Assembly: GCA_021851465.1 (NCBI GenBank)
Contig: JAJZDL010000021.1
Span: 1-20,942 of the forward strand
DNA from: Acidobacteriota bacterium
GTDB taxonomy: Bacteria > Acidobacteriota > Terriglobia > Terriglobales > Acidobacteriaceae
DNA: 20,942 nt
Direction of reading: 5' to 3'
A program made the position numbers and the translations under genes. The stretch's first letter is position 1. Each line of letters begins with the position of its first letter. This document shows, in pieces, positions 14,638 through 20,942 of this stretch. The notes beneath the pieces were generated by a model. It ran no database searches, was not told the origin of the DNA, and saw nothing but the letters and a program-made list of their open reading frames with translations.

Positions 14638-14658
14638 GCCAGTTGTGATTTTTGAGTT

Positions 14659-14684
14659 CCCAGCGTGGAGCGAAGAGCGCTGGG
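14659..14684 (+). promoter_or_regulatory. Perfect 7-bp hairpin in rplN-rplX spacer
   Basis: CCCAGCG (14659-14665) pairs exactly with CGCTGGG (14678-14684) across 12 nt. A competing stem, AGCG with CGCT, exists within it (14669-14681). No U-tract follows. Confidence 0.4.
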
Positions 14685-14743
14685 GAGAATGAACGCAAGG
14701 CGGATTCCGGCTCCGACAGAAGGCCGAGGCGAGAGGGACAGCA

Positions 14744-15097
14744 ATGCCGACGAAGCAAAAGCCCGTCACGAAGAGCAAGATCAAGATCAAGCGCAACGAC
14801 ACGGTTGAAGTGATCGCCGGCAAGGACAAGGGCAAACGAGGCCGCGTGCTGCGCGTGATTGCGGATCGCGAGCGCCTTCTGGTCGAGCATGTGATGATGA
14901 TCAAGAAGCATGTGAAGCCAAACCCGCAGAAGAACATCAAGGGCGGCATTGCGGAGCAGGAGTCGTCCATTCACGTCTCGAATGTGATGCTGGTGGATGG
15001 CGATGGGAACAAGACGCGGGTCGGCAGCCGCGTCGAAGACGGCAACAGAGTGCGTTTTTCGAAGGCAAGCGGCAGCACGATTGTGGACAAGAAGTAA
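14744..15097 (+). CDS. rplX: 50S ribosomal protein L24
   Basis: The 117-residue protein is L24, an assembly initiator that binds the 5' domain of 23S rRNA near the tunnel exit. A KOW motif is visible at about residues 18-44 (NDTVEVIAGKDKGKRGRVLRV, the core being EVIAGKDKGKRGRVLRV). PNPQKNIKGGIAEQESSIHVSNV is the conserved middle. A basic N-terminal segment MPTKQKPVTKSKIKIK extends slightly beyond the usual start. The GAGGG at 14733-14737 is an adequate ribosome-binding site. The next gene, rplE, follows after 108 nt. Confidence 0.97.
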   Translation: MPTKQKPVTKSKIKIKRNDTVEVIAGKDKGKRGRVLRVIADRERLLVEHVMMIKKHVKPNPQKNIKGGIAEQESSIHVSNVMLVDGDGNKTRVGSRVEDGNRVRFSKASGSTIVDKK

Positions 15098-15158
15098 TGC
15101 AGCAGGAACGGCAGACCCAGGGTTTCTAAATTCATGTTTACCCCACGAATCGGTATAC

Positions 15159-15172
15159 GGGCCGCGAGGCCC
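15159..15172 (+). promoter_or_regulatory. GNRA tetraloop hairpin upstream of rplE
   Basis: GGGCC-GCGA-GGCCC forms a perfect 5-bp stem with a GNRA tetraloop, 33 nt before the rplE ATG. In E. coli the spc operon is controlled by S8 at the start of rplE. This hairpin does not obviously copy the S8 site of 16S rRNA, so only the position is suggestive. Confidence 0.4.
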
Positions 15173-15205
15173 ACTCCGGGAAACGTGGAGAGAGCGAAGA
15201 CGACG

Positions 15206-15754
15206 ATGGCGGCACGATTCAAAGAGAAGTACATGAGCGAGATCCGGCCGGCGATAGCCAAGGAACTCGGCATCGACAACGCGATGGCGATTCCGCGGCT
15301 AGAGAAGATTGTGATCAACATGGGCCTGGGCGAAGCCACGCAGAACGTGAAGATCATGGATCCGCTGGTGGCGGACCTGGCCTCGATTGCCGGACAGAAG
15401 CCGGTGACGACAAAGGCAAAGAAGTCGATCGCCGCGTTCAAGGTGCGCGAGGGGATGCCGATCGGCGCGATGGTGACGCTGCGGGGCGACAAGATGTATG
15501 AGTTTCTGGACCGGCTGATCTCGATTGCGCTGCCGCGCGTGCGCGACTTTCGCGGCGTCTCGTCGAAGAGCTTCGATGGCCGCGGCAACTACACGCTGGG
15601 CCTGCGCGACCAACTGATTTTTGCCGAGATCGACTATGCGAAGGTGGACAAGCTGAAGGGCATGAATGTCACCATCGTGACCACCGCGAAGGACGACAAC
15701 GGGGCGCGCGCCTTGTTGAAGGGATTTGGCATGCCGTTCCGGGTTGGAGCGTAA
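15206..15754 (+). CDS. rplE: 50S ribosomal protein L5
   Basis: The 182-residue protein is L5, which binds 5S rRNA in the central protuberance and contacts P-site tRNA and S13. The start MAARFKEKYMSEIRPAIAKE and the conserved PRLEKIVINMGLGEA, GQKPVTTKAKKSIAAFKVRE and RVRDFRGVSSKSFDGRGNYT are all present. ATG 15206 gives the usual family length of about 180. An in-frame ATG at 15134 would add 24 residues that run through the GNRA hairpin and have no family match. GGAGAGAG lies upstream, somewhat far, with a GA-rich stretch nearer the start. Confidence 0.97.
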   Translation: MAARFKEKYMSEIRPAIAKELGIDNAMAIPRLEKIVINMGLGEATQNVKIMDPLVADLASIAGQKPVTTKAKKSIAAFKVREGMPIGAMVTLRGDKMYEFLDRLISIALPRVRDFRGVSSKSFDGRGNYTLGLRDQLIFAEIDYAKVDKLKGMNVTIVTTAKDDNGARALLKGFGMPFRVGA

Positions 15755-15810
15755 CTGGCCGTCCCATCGGGCCGCAACAGAATTTGCATTGAGGACAGAG
15801 AGCAAACACT

Positions 15811-15996
15811 ATGGCAACCACAGCAAAGCGCGTCAAAGACGCAAAGAAACCGAAGTTCAAATCCCGCCAGCACAACCGCTGCCAGCTCTGCGGCCGCCCC
15901 CGCGCATTTCTGCGCAAGTTTGGGGTCTGCCGTCTCTGCTTCCGATCGCTTGCGCTGAAGGGCGAGATTCCGGGCGTCGTGAAGTCGAGTTGGTAA
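15811..15996 (+). CDS. rpsN: 30S ribosomal protein S14, zinc-binding (type Z)
   Basis: The 61-residue protein is the short, zinc-binding form of S14. Two CxxC pairs, Cys24/Cys27 and Cys40/Cys43, in the segment CQLCGRPRAFLRKFGVCRLC, form a zinc ribbon. S14 is a late-binding protein of the 30S head beside S3 and S10. The long zinc-free form of about 100 residues found in E. coli is not present here. Many genomes keep a second, zinc-independent copy for use in zinc limitation; this cannot be assessed from the window. The standard place between rplE and rpsH is kept. Confidence 0.97.
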   Translation: MATTAKRVKDAKKPKFKSRQHNRCQLCGRPRAFLRKFGVCRLCFRSLALKGEIPGVVKSSW

Positions 15997-16204
15997 GCGG
16001 ACGGGCGCGGCAACCTGTATACTGAAACGGTTGTCGTGTGCGCACCACTCTTCCAGAGACCTAATCCGCCAAGGATGCAGAAGTCTGGAGGAAGTACGGT
16101 TACACCAAGGGCCGCGATCCGGCCGATCGAATACAAGCAGCAACATTCCTGCTGGTCCTCTCTGTTGAAAGACACGGCGAGCGGACGGGGATGAAGGAGA
16201 ATGA
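15997..16204 (+). other. 208-nt spacer between rpsN and rpsH with two hairpins
   Basis: This is the longest gap inside the operon. It contains GGCCG/CGGCC (16110-16124, 5-nt loop) and CAGCA/TGCTG (16138-16154, 7-nt loop). A TATACT word at 16018-16023 resembles a -10 box but lacks a -35 at suitable spacing. No gene is apparent. The AAGGAG directly before rpsH (16194-16199) is strong. Confidence 0.4.
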
Positions 16205-16603
16205 ATGAACCTGACCGATCCTGTAGCTGATTTTCTGACGCGCATCCGCAACTCCATCCGCGCGCGCCACCAGAAGCTCGACGTGCCTGCCTCCAAGCTG
16301 AAGAGCGAGATTGCGCGCATTCTGAAGGAAGAGGGGTATATCGCCAACTACAAGCCGACCGAAGAGGGCGGCATGAAGGTTCTGCGCGTGTATCTGAAGT
16401 ACGGCCCGAACAACGAGGCCGTGATCCGGGACTTGCAGCGCGTCTCCCGGCCTGGCTGCCGCGTGTATCTCGGTCGCGACGAGATTCGGCGGGTGCAGGG
16501 CGGTCTTGGCATATCGATTATGACGACGCCGAAGGGCGTGATGACCGGACGGCAGGCACGCCGCGAGGGCGTGGGCGGCGAGATTCTGTGCGAGGTCTGG
16601 TAG
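16205..16603 (+). CDS. rpsH: 30S ribosomal protein S8
   Basis: The 132-residue protein is S8, which binds the central domain of 16S rRNA (helix 21) and in E. coli represses the spc operon. The start MNLTDPVADFLTRIRNSIRA, the middle LKVYLKYGPN-like LRVYLKYGPNNEAVI and the C-terminal GISIMTTPKGVMTGRQARR with GGEILCEVW are conserved. Another ATG four bases upstream (16201) is in a different frame. GGAG at 16196-16199 is 5 nt from the chosen start. The gene comes after the operon's longest internal gap and is followed by a hairpin at 16610-16629. Confidence 0.98.
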   Translation: MNLTDPVADFLTRIRNSIRARHQKLDVPASKLKSEIARILKEEGYIANYKPTEEGGMKVLRVYLKYGPNNEAVIRDLQRVSRPGCRVYLGRDEIRRVQGGLGISIMTTPKGVMTGRQARREGVGGEILCEVW

Positions 16604-16609
16604 TCGAAG

Positions 16610-16629
16610 GGCGCGGAGAGATATGCGCC
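16610..16629 (+). promoter_or_regulatory. 5-bp hairpin after the rpsH stop
   Basis: GGCGC (16610-16614) pairs with GCGCC (16625-16629) across 10 nt, followed within a few bases by a short TTTT at 16635-16638. The stem is modest, and termination inside an essential operon would be costly, so an attenuator is only a possibility. Confidence 0.3.
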
Positions 16630-16687
16630 GGAGATTTTAGTTAGAGTTTGGCTGTATGGTGTGCAAAGTTGTCGGCTGCAGTGGAAT

Positions 16688-16705
16688 GGAGAGCGATCGT
16701 TCTCC
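16688..16705 (+). promoter_or_regulatory. 18-bp near-palindrome upstream of rplF
   Basis: GGAGAGCGATCGTTCTCC differs from its own reverse complement at a single symmetric pair, which becomes G-U in RNA. It lies 29 nt before the rplF ATG. As DNA it resembles an operator for a dimeric factor; as RNA it could fold with a small loop. Confidence 0.35.
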
Positions 16706-16734
16706 GGGACTCGCAAGCCAAAGAGGGTTCAAGA

Positions 16735-17280
16735 ATGTCTCGTATCGGCAAGAAGCCAATTCCAATGCCAGCCGGCGTCAAGTACACGGTGAGCGCAGAC
16801 GGCAACACGGTGCTTGTGGAAGGCCCGAAGGGCAAGGTGACCGCTATGCTTCCCGGCGGGATCAAGCTGGCGCAGAGAGATGGGCAACTGATCGCAGAGC
16901 GCGAGAACGACAAACAGGCCGCGTTCCATGGACTGGCGCGCGCACTGGTCTTCAATGCTGTTGCGGGCGTGACCACAGGCTGGAGCAAGGACCTCGACAT
17001 TGTGGGCATCGGGTACCGGGCCGAGATGAAGGGGAAGAACACAGTTGTGTTTACGCTGGGTTACTCGCACCAGATCGAATTTCCTCTGCCCGCGGGGATT
17101 GAGGTTGCCGTCGATCCGAAGCAGACGCACCTAACGATTACCGGGATCGACCGCCAGAAGGTGGGGCAGGTGGCTGCCGACATGCGATCGCTGCGCAAGC
17201 CCGACCCGTACAAGAACAAGGGTGTGCGCTACACCGGCGAGCGGCTGAAGAAGAAGGTTGGCAAGACCGGAGCGAAGTAA
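16735..17280 (+). CDS. rplF: 50S ribosomal protein L6
   Basis: The 181-residue protein is L6, made of two similar alpha/beta domains, near the factor-binding region and the sarcin-ricin loop. The start MSRIGKKPIPMPAGVKYTV and the C-terminal RSLRKPDPYKNKGVRYTGE with KKKVGKTGAK are conserved. ATG 16735 gives the family length. An in-frame ATG at 16648 would add 29 unsupported residues encoded by the palindrome region. AGAGGG about 7 nt upstream serves as the ribosome-binding site. It keeps its usual place between rpsH and rplR. Confidence 0.97.
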   Translation: MSRIGKKPIPMPAGVKYTVSADGNTVLVEGPKGKVTAMLPGGIKLAQRDGQLIAERENDKQAAFHGLARALVFNAVAGVTTGWSKDLDIVGIGYRAEMKGKNTVVFTLGYSHQIEFPLPAGIEVAVDPKQTHLTITGIDRQKVGQVAADMRSLRKPDPYKNKGVRYTGERLKKKVGKTGAK

Positions 17281-17303
17281 AGCAAAAGCAGATGTGAGGG
17301 CTG

Positions 17304-17378
17304 AGTTGTGAATGCCGAGCAAAGCCCACAACTTACTGCCGTATATATAAACCGAACGTCACCAGCACTCTGGCGACG
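17304..17378 (+). promoter_or_regulatory. Two hairpins in rplF-rplR spacer
   Basis: AGTTGTG (17304-17310) pairs perfectly with CACAACT (17327-17333) over 16 nt. CGTC-A-CCAG (17357-17365) pairs with CTGG-C-GACG (17370-17378), eight pairs with one A-C mismatch and a CACT loop. Between them lies an AT-rich GTATATATAAA block (17341-17351) that lacks a -35 partner. The second hairpin ends 22 nt before rplR. Confidence 0.4.
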
Positions 17379-17400
17379 CCACTAGGAAGGAAGAACGAAC

Positions 17401-17766
17401 ATGCTGAAGCCACGCGAACGCAACGTAATCCGCAAGCGCGTCCATGCGCGCATCCGAGAGAAGATGACCGGTACCGCCGAGCGCCCGCGCCTGAACGTCT
17501 ACCGCTCACTGAACCACATATACACACAACTGATCGACGACCTCAATGGCGTCACAGTGGCTTCTGCGTCCTCGTTCGGCAAGAAGGCCGAGGCGAAGCA
17601 CTACGGGGGCAACGTGGCGGCCGCGGGAGCGGTGGGCAAGCTGATCGCCGAGCGCGCACAGGAGAAGGGGATCAAGCGGGTGGTCTTCGACCGCGGTGGG
17701 TACCTGTATCACGGGCGCGTGAAGGCGCTGGCGGATGCGGCGCGCGAGGCCGGGCTTGAATTTTAG
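17401..17766 (+). CDS. rplR: 50S ribosomal protein L18
   Basis: The 121-residue protein is L18, which binds 5S rRNA and, with L5, builds the central protuberance. Conserved segments are RPRLNVYRSLNHIYTQLIDD (about 29-48), the AAAGAVGKLIAERA-like VAAAGAVGKLIAERAQEKGI, and the C-terminal VVFDRGGYLYHGRVKALADA followed by REAGLEF. AGGAAGGAAG upstream of the ATG is a strong ribosome-binding region. It follows rplF after 120 nt and precedes rpsE after 57 nt, as in other spc operons. Confidence 0.98.
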   Translation: MLKPRERNVIRKRVHARIREKMTGTAERPRLNVYRSLNHIYTQLIDDLNGVTVASASSFGKKAEAKHYGGNVAAAGAVGKLIAERAQEKGIKRVVFDRGGYLYHGRVKALADAAREAGLEF

Positions 17767-17790
17767 GGTTTCAGTTACAGGTTTCGTGGC

Positions 17791-17802
17791 GCCCCAACGG
17801 GC
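17791..17802 (+). promoter_or_regulatory. Small hairpin GCCC-CAAC-GGGC before rpsE
   Basis: Four G-C pairs closed by a CAAC loop lie in the 57-nt rplR-rpsE gap, 21 nt before the rpsE ATG. The stem is short and could be chance in GC-rich sequence. Confidence 0.25.
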
Positions 17803-17823
17803 AGCCGGAAAGAGGCATGGCAG

Positions 17824-18333
17824 ATGGCAATGATGAAGAAAAAGTTCGACGCGAACCGGTTGAACCTGAAGGATGAGGTGGTCTCGATCAACCGCGTCAC
17901 GAAGGTGGTGAAGGGCGGCAAGAACATGTCGTTCGCGGCGTTGGTTGTGGTTGGCGATCCGGGCGAGGGCGTTGTGGGGTACGGTTCGGGAAAGGCCAAG
18001 GAGGTCCCGCAGGCGATTCGCAAGGGGATCGAGGCGGCCAAGAAGAGGCTGTTCAAGATCAACCTGACGCCGACCACGATTCCGCACCAGGTTTTGGGCC
18101 ACTACGGCGCCGGTTCGGTGATGTTGAAGCCCGCGCCTGAAGGCACGGGTGTGATTGCCGGCAAGACGGTGCGCGCCGTGATGACCTCGGCTGGGGTGCA
18201 GAATGTGCTGACCAAGTCGCTTGGCTCGGCCAACCCGCACAACGTTATTAAGGCGACGTTCGACGCACTGATCCAGCTACGCAACAAGGCCGAAGTGGCG
18301 GCGTTGCGCGGCAAGTCCGTAGAGGAGCTCTAG
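17824..18333 (+). CDS. rpsE: 30S ribosomal protein S5
   Basis: The 169-residue protein is S5, which helps form the mRNA entry channel and affects decoding accuracy. The N-terminal double-stranded RNA-binding-like domain shows EVVSINRVTKVVKGGKNMSF (18-37) and ALVVVGDPGEGVVGYGSGKA; the C-terminal domain shows MLKPAPEGTGVIAGKTVRAV and GVQNVLTKSLGSANPHNVIK. An ATG at 17817 is out of frame; ATG 17824 has AGAGG 8 nt upstream. The stop overlaps a purine-rich stretch serving rpmD, which starts only 2 nt later, so S5 and L30 are likely translationally coupled. Confidence 0.98.
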   Translation: MAMMKKKFDANRLNLKDEVVSINRVTKVVKGGKNMSFAALVVVGDPGEGVVGYGSGKAKEVPQAIRKGIEAAKKRLFKINLTPTTIPHQVLGHYGAGSVMLKPAPEGTGVIAGKTVRAVMTSAGVQNVLTKSLGSANPHNVIKATFDALIQLRNKAEVAALRGKSVEEL

Positions 18334-18335
18334 TC

Positions 18336-18530
18336 ATGGCCAAACCGACAGCCGTAGCGAAGATCAAGTTACAGTACTTCCGCTCGAAGATATGCACGCC
18401 GATGAAGCACAAGCTGGTGGTCCAGGGGCTTGGGTTTACACGGCTCAACCAGATTGTGGAGCGTGAAGACACGTCCTCTGTGCGCGGGATGGTGGCGAAG
18501 GTGCCGCATCTGGTTCGCGTTGTCGAATAA
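18336..18530 (+). CDS. rpmD: 50S ribosomal protein L30
   Basis: The 64-residue protein is L30, a small protein on the solvent side of the large subunit. The KIKLQYFRSKICTPMKHKLVV segment holds the family's strand and first helix (core RSKICTPMKHKLVVQGLG), and VRGMVAKVPHLVRVVE is the typical end. Some lineages lack L30; it is present here. The ATG lies 2 nt after the rpsE stop and uses GAGGAG within the end of rpsE as ribosome-binding site. The following 114 nt carries a GC-rich hairpin. Confidence 0.96.
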   Translation: MAKPTAVAKIKLQYFRSKICTPMKHKLVVQGLGFTRLNQIVEREDTSSVRGMVAKVPHLVRVVE

Positions 18531-18564
18531 TCGAGCGGTCTTCTTAGCTTTATTTAGCTTCAAA

Positions 18565-18586
18565 CGCCGCAGCTCATGCAGCGGCG
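18565..18586 (+). promoter_or_regulatory. GC-rich hairpin in rpmD-rplO spacer
   Basis: CGCCGC (18565-18570) pairs perfectly with GCGGCG (18581-18586); after an A-A mismatch two more pairs (GC/GC) close a TCAT loop. No U-tract follows. A short TTAGCTT direct repeat lies just upstream (about 18544-18560). Confidence 0.45.
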
Positions 18587-18644
18587 CATTACATGCGAGT
18601 CGACCGGCCAGTGAGCTGTCGGCGTTATAGCGAGGAAACACGAC

Positions 18645-19106
18645 ATGGCAATCCGAAATCTTTCCAATCTGCGCGCGCCCAAGAAGGCGAACGAAAACAA
18701 GAAGCGAGTGGGCCGGGGCATGGGTTCCGGCATGGGCAAGACGTCTACGCGCGGCCACAAGGGGCAGGGTTCGCGCTCCGGGTCGTCGCTGATGCGCGGC
18801 TTCGAGGGCGGGCAGATGCCGCTGCACCGGCGCCTGCCGAAGCGCGGCTTCAACAATATCTTTCGCGTCGAGTACACGGTGCTGGGGCTGGACCGGGTCG
18901 CGGAGATCCTGGCGAGCGCGCCGGAGACAGAGTTCACGCTGGATAGGATCATCTCGCTGGGCCTGCTGCGCAAGAAGGGCGGCCTGATCAAGGTGCTCAA
19001 CAATGGCGCTCTGACCGTTCCGGTGACGATCCATGCGCACAAGTTCTCGAAGTCTGCGCAGGCAGCCATTGAGAAGGCCGGTGGCAAGGCGATCCAGATC
19101 GGCTAG
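18645..19106 (+). CDS. rplO: 50S ribosomal protein L15
   Basis: The 153-residue protein is L15, a late assembly protein with a long basic N-terminal arm running into 23S rRNA. The arm shows KKRVGRGMGSGMGKTSTRGH and KGQGSRSGSSLMRGFEGGQMP (core GFEGGQMPLHRRLPKRGF), both family hallmarks. The C-terminal globular part ends with KFSKSAQAAIEKAGGKAI. The ATG has GAGGAAA upstream. The gene lies directly before secY, the usual spc order. Confidence 0.97.
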   Translation: MAIRNLSNLRAPKKANENKKRVGRGMGSGMGKTSTRGHKGQGSRSGSSLMRGFEGGQMPLHRRLPKRGFNNIFRVEYTVLGLDRVAEILASAPETEFTLDRIISLGLLRKKGGLIKVLNNGALTVPVTIHAHKFSKSAQAAIEKAGGKAIQIG

Positions 19107-19122
19107 CAGTTTATCGGGTGCG

Positions 19123-19146
19123 TCCAACCGGCGTATTCGGTTAGGA
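19123..19146 (+). promoter_or_regulatory. 8-bp hairpin in rplO-secY spacer
   Basis: TCCAACCG (19123-19130) pairs with CGGTT-A-GGA (19138-19146), eight pairs with one bulged A and a 7-nt loop. It lies between rplO and secY, where expression changes from ribosomal to membrane protein. No U-tract follows. Confidence 0.4.
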
Positions 19147-19210
19147 TAAGGTTTACCCCATGGAGGGGCGGTCTGCGAGGGCTGCTTCCTGCAACAGCGA
19201 AGAGGTTTCG

Positions 19211-20617
19211 ATGTTCGAGAAATTCGCCAACATCTTCCGCATTCCCGATCTGCGCAAGCGCGTTCTGTTCACGCTTGGCTTGCTGGCGGTCTATCGGCTG
19301 GGTGCGTTTATTCCGACTCCGGGCATCAATGCGGACGCGCTGGCGCAGTACTTCAACGCGAACTCCAGTTCACTGCTGGGGCTTGGGGATCTGTTCACGG
19401 GCGGCAACCTTCGCCGGCTCACGATCTTCGCGCTGGGAATCATGCCGTACATTACGGCATCGATCATCTTCCAGTTGCTCACCGTTATCTATGAGCCGCT
19501 GGCCAAGCTGCAGAAGGAAGGCGAACTGGGGCGCCGCAAGATTACGCAGTGGACCCGTTATGTCACGGTTTTGCTGGGTGTCATACAGTCCTTCGCAATT
19601 GCTCTGACTCTGACTGGCGCTTCCACGTCGATGGTGACGATCTCGCGCGCCGCGTTCATCCCGATGTGCGTGATTACGTTGACGGCCGGAACTGCGTTTA
19701 TCATGTGGCTGGGCGAACAGATCACCGATCGCGGCGTTGGCAATGGAATGTCGTTGCTGATCTTTACCGGCATCGTGGTTGGGCTGCCGCGCGGCGTGAT
19801 GGATCTTTACGCCAAGTTCCGCGACGATACCTGGGGGGCATTGACGCCCTTGGTCCTGGTGGTCCTGATCGTTGCGATGATTGCGGTGGTCGCGTTTATT
19901 GTGTATGTGGAGCGGTCTGAACGCCGCATTCCGGTGCAGTATGCCAAGCGCATTGTGGGACGCAAGATGATGGGCGGCCAATCCACGCACCTTCCGCTGC
20001 GGGTGAACTCGGGCGGCGTGATGCCGATCATCTTTGCCAGTTCAATTATCTCGGCGCCATTTCTGTTTGCCGGCATGGGCTTTTTCGGCAGTGCGAAGCT
20101 GGAGGACACCGCGTTTTTCGGGCCCATCTTCCGCAATATAGCCCCCGGCGAGCCTTGGTATGTGCTGCTTAATGCGTTCGCGATCATCTTTTTCGCATAC
20201 TTCTATATTTCCATTGTTTTTCGCCCTGACGATATCGCCGACAATATGCGCAAGTACGGCGGATTTATTCCGGGGATTCGTCCGGGCCGGCGCACCTCGG
20301 ACTTTATCAACGACGTTCTGACGCGGATCACGCTGGTTGGTGCGCTCTATCTGGTGATCATTCAAATGATCCCTACGATGCTGATGAGCGGCATCCACTT
20401 CAACCACCTATGGCTGATCGGACGCGCATTCGATTCTCTTCCGAACTTTATGACCAACGGCTTCGGCTTCACCTTCTACTTCGGCGGGACCTCTCTGCTG
20501 ATCGTTGTTGGCGTCGCCATGGACACGGTGCAGCAGATTGAATCTCAACTCATTATGCGCCATTACGACGGCTTCTCTCCGAAGAGCGGTCGGATTCGAG
20601 GACGGCGCAGTTGGTAG
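19211..20617 (+). CDS. secY: Preprotein translocase subunit SecY
   Basis: The 468-residue protein is the channel subunit of the Sec translocon, which with SecE and SecG moves unfolded proteins across, or into, the inner membrane. Ten hydrophobic segments can be followed, the first near 20-38. The plug region around 58-72 (LGDLFTGGNLRRLTIFALGIMPY, core LFTGGNLRRLTIFALG), the second helix IMPYITASIIFQLL and the conserved cytosolic loop YVERSERRIPVQYAKR are visible. The start MFEKFANIFRIPDLRKRV matches the family. An in-frame ATG at 19160 would add 17 residues that do not fit. AAGAGG is 5 nt before the chosen ATG. The stop overlaps the AGGA before adk. Confidence 0.97.
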   Translation: MFEKFANIFRIPDLRKRVLFTLGLLAVYRLGAFIPTPGINADALAQYFNANSSSLLGLGDLFTGGNLRRLTIFALGIMPYITASIIFQLLTVIYEPLAKLQKEGELGRRKITQWTRYVTVLLGVIQSFAIALTLTGASTSMVTISRAAFIPMCVITLTAGTAFIMWLGEQITDRGVGNGMSLLIFTGIVVGLPRGVMDLYAKFRDDTWGALTPLVLVVLIVAMIAVVAFIVYVERSERRIPVQYAKRIVGRKMMGGQSTHLPLRVNSGGVMPIIFASSIISAPFLFAGMGFFGSAKLEDTAFFGPIFRNIAPGEPWYVLLNAFAIIFFAYFYISIVFRPDDIADNMRKYGGFIPGIRPGRRTSDFINDVLTRITLVGALYLVIIQMIPTMLMSGIHFNHLWLIGRAFDSLPNFMTNGFGFTFYFGGTSLLIVVGVAMDTVQQIESQLIMRHYDGFSPKSGRIRGRRSW

Positions 20618-20627
20618 GATAACCCCA

Positions 20628-20942
20628 TTGAGACACATATTCGAGACGCATCCGAAGGCCCTGGCGGAGACTGAATTGCTGCCTGGGCCGGTTCTTCTTA
20701 TGGGCGCACCTGGCGTCGGCAAGGGGACGCAGGCGCAACTTCTGGCCGCCAAGTACGGCATACCGCAGATTTCTACTGGCGACCTGTTGCGCGGCAACAT
20801 CGCCAGGGGGACTGAACTGGGGCTGAGGGCGAAGGAGATCATGGGGGAAGGGCATCTGGTGGACGACGACATCGTCAACCAGATGGTGCTGCATCGCCTA
20901 AAGGAGAAGGACACGCACCGCGGCTGCATACTGGATGGCTAT
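20628..20942 (+). CDS. adk: Adenylate kinase, N-terminal part (partial)
   Basis: The frame runs to the window edge and encodes adenylate kinase, which converts ATP and AMP to two ADP. The P-loop GAPGVGKGT, the AMP-binding ISTGDLLR and the later CILDGY are clear. No ATG gives a complete first strand: ATG 20700 begins inside the strand just before the P-loop. Two TTG starts are possible. TTG 20628 has AGGA overlapping the secY stop and gives about 25 residues before the P-loop; TTG 20676 has GGAG 6 nt upstream and gives a family-like short N-terminus. The longer one is listed, with low certainty. The LID domain and C-terminus are outside the window. Confidence 0.9.
   Translation, partial: MRHIFETHPKALAETELLPGPVLLMGAPGVGKGTQAQLLAAKYGIPQISTGDLLRGNIARGTELGLRAKEIMGEGHLVDDDIVNQMVLHRLKEKDTHRGCILDGY

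Noticed and set aside
16018..16023. TATACT as a -10 box of an internal promoter before rpsH
   Set aside because: The nearest TTGGTA is 22 bp upstream, outside the usual spacing, and it overlaps the end of rpsN.
17341..17351. GTATATATAAA as a -10 box for an internal promoter before rplR
   Set aside because: No -35-like hexamer lies 15-19 bp upstream; TTGTGA at 17306 is about 30 bp away.
19160..19210. Upstream in-frame starts for secY (19160), rplF (16648), rplE (15134), rpsS (11272), tuf (6711) and lolD (1226)
   Set aside because: The extensions lack family support, and each internal start matches the family N-terminus or has a better ribosome-binding site.

Overview
The window is GC-rich bacterial chromosome carrying one complete, uninterrupted str-S10-spc ribosomal superoperon on the plus strand: rpsL, rpsG, fusA, tuf, rpsJ, rplC, rplD, rplW, rplB, rpsS, rplV, rpsC, rplP, rpmC, rpsQ, rplN, rplX, rplE, rpsN, rpsH, rplF, rplR, rpsE, rpmD, rplO, secY, then adk cut off by the right edge. 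Three minus-strand genes lie to its left: the first 27 codons of a ClpC-type AAA+ chaperone at the edge, and a lolD-lolC/E pair for lipoprotein release. Lol genes indicate a Gram-negative envelope. ClpC, zinc-type S14, a single LolC/E gene and alanine/lysine-rich extensions on S17, L22 and L29 fit Acidobacteriota, probably the Terriglobia/Acidobacteriaceae. That placement comes from memory of the families, not from a search.

Layout. 1-81: start of clpC (minus). 82-362: non-coding, with a perfect 9-bp inverted repeat. 363-2355: lolD and lolC/E (minus), whose reading frames overlap by 8 nt. 2356-3460: 1.1 kb without a convincing gene, holding a candidate lol promoter with a 14-bp palindrome, a 19-bp tandem duplication, a copy of a dispersed repeat, clustered direct repeats and a candidate str promoter. 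3461-7937: str genes. 8064-13006: rpsJ to rpsC. 13070-20617: rplP to secY. 20628-20942: start of adk.

The genes form one functional unit: ribosomal proteins of both subunits, the elongation factors EF-G and EF-Tu, the SecY channel that receives nascent membrane proteins, and adenylate kinase for nucleotide balance. No new enzyme system, mobile element, CRISPR array or phage gene is visible. The unusual content is between the genes. The spacers are long for a ribosomal operon (typically 55-210 nt), and nearly all of them hold a stem-loop with no U-tract, several with 7-10 paired bases. Some sit where autoregulatory sites occur in E. coli (rpsL-rpsG, upstream of rpsJ, upstream of rplE). All 26 complete plus-strand genes end in TAA or TAG and none in TGA.
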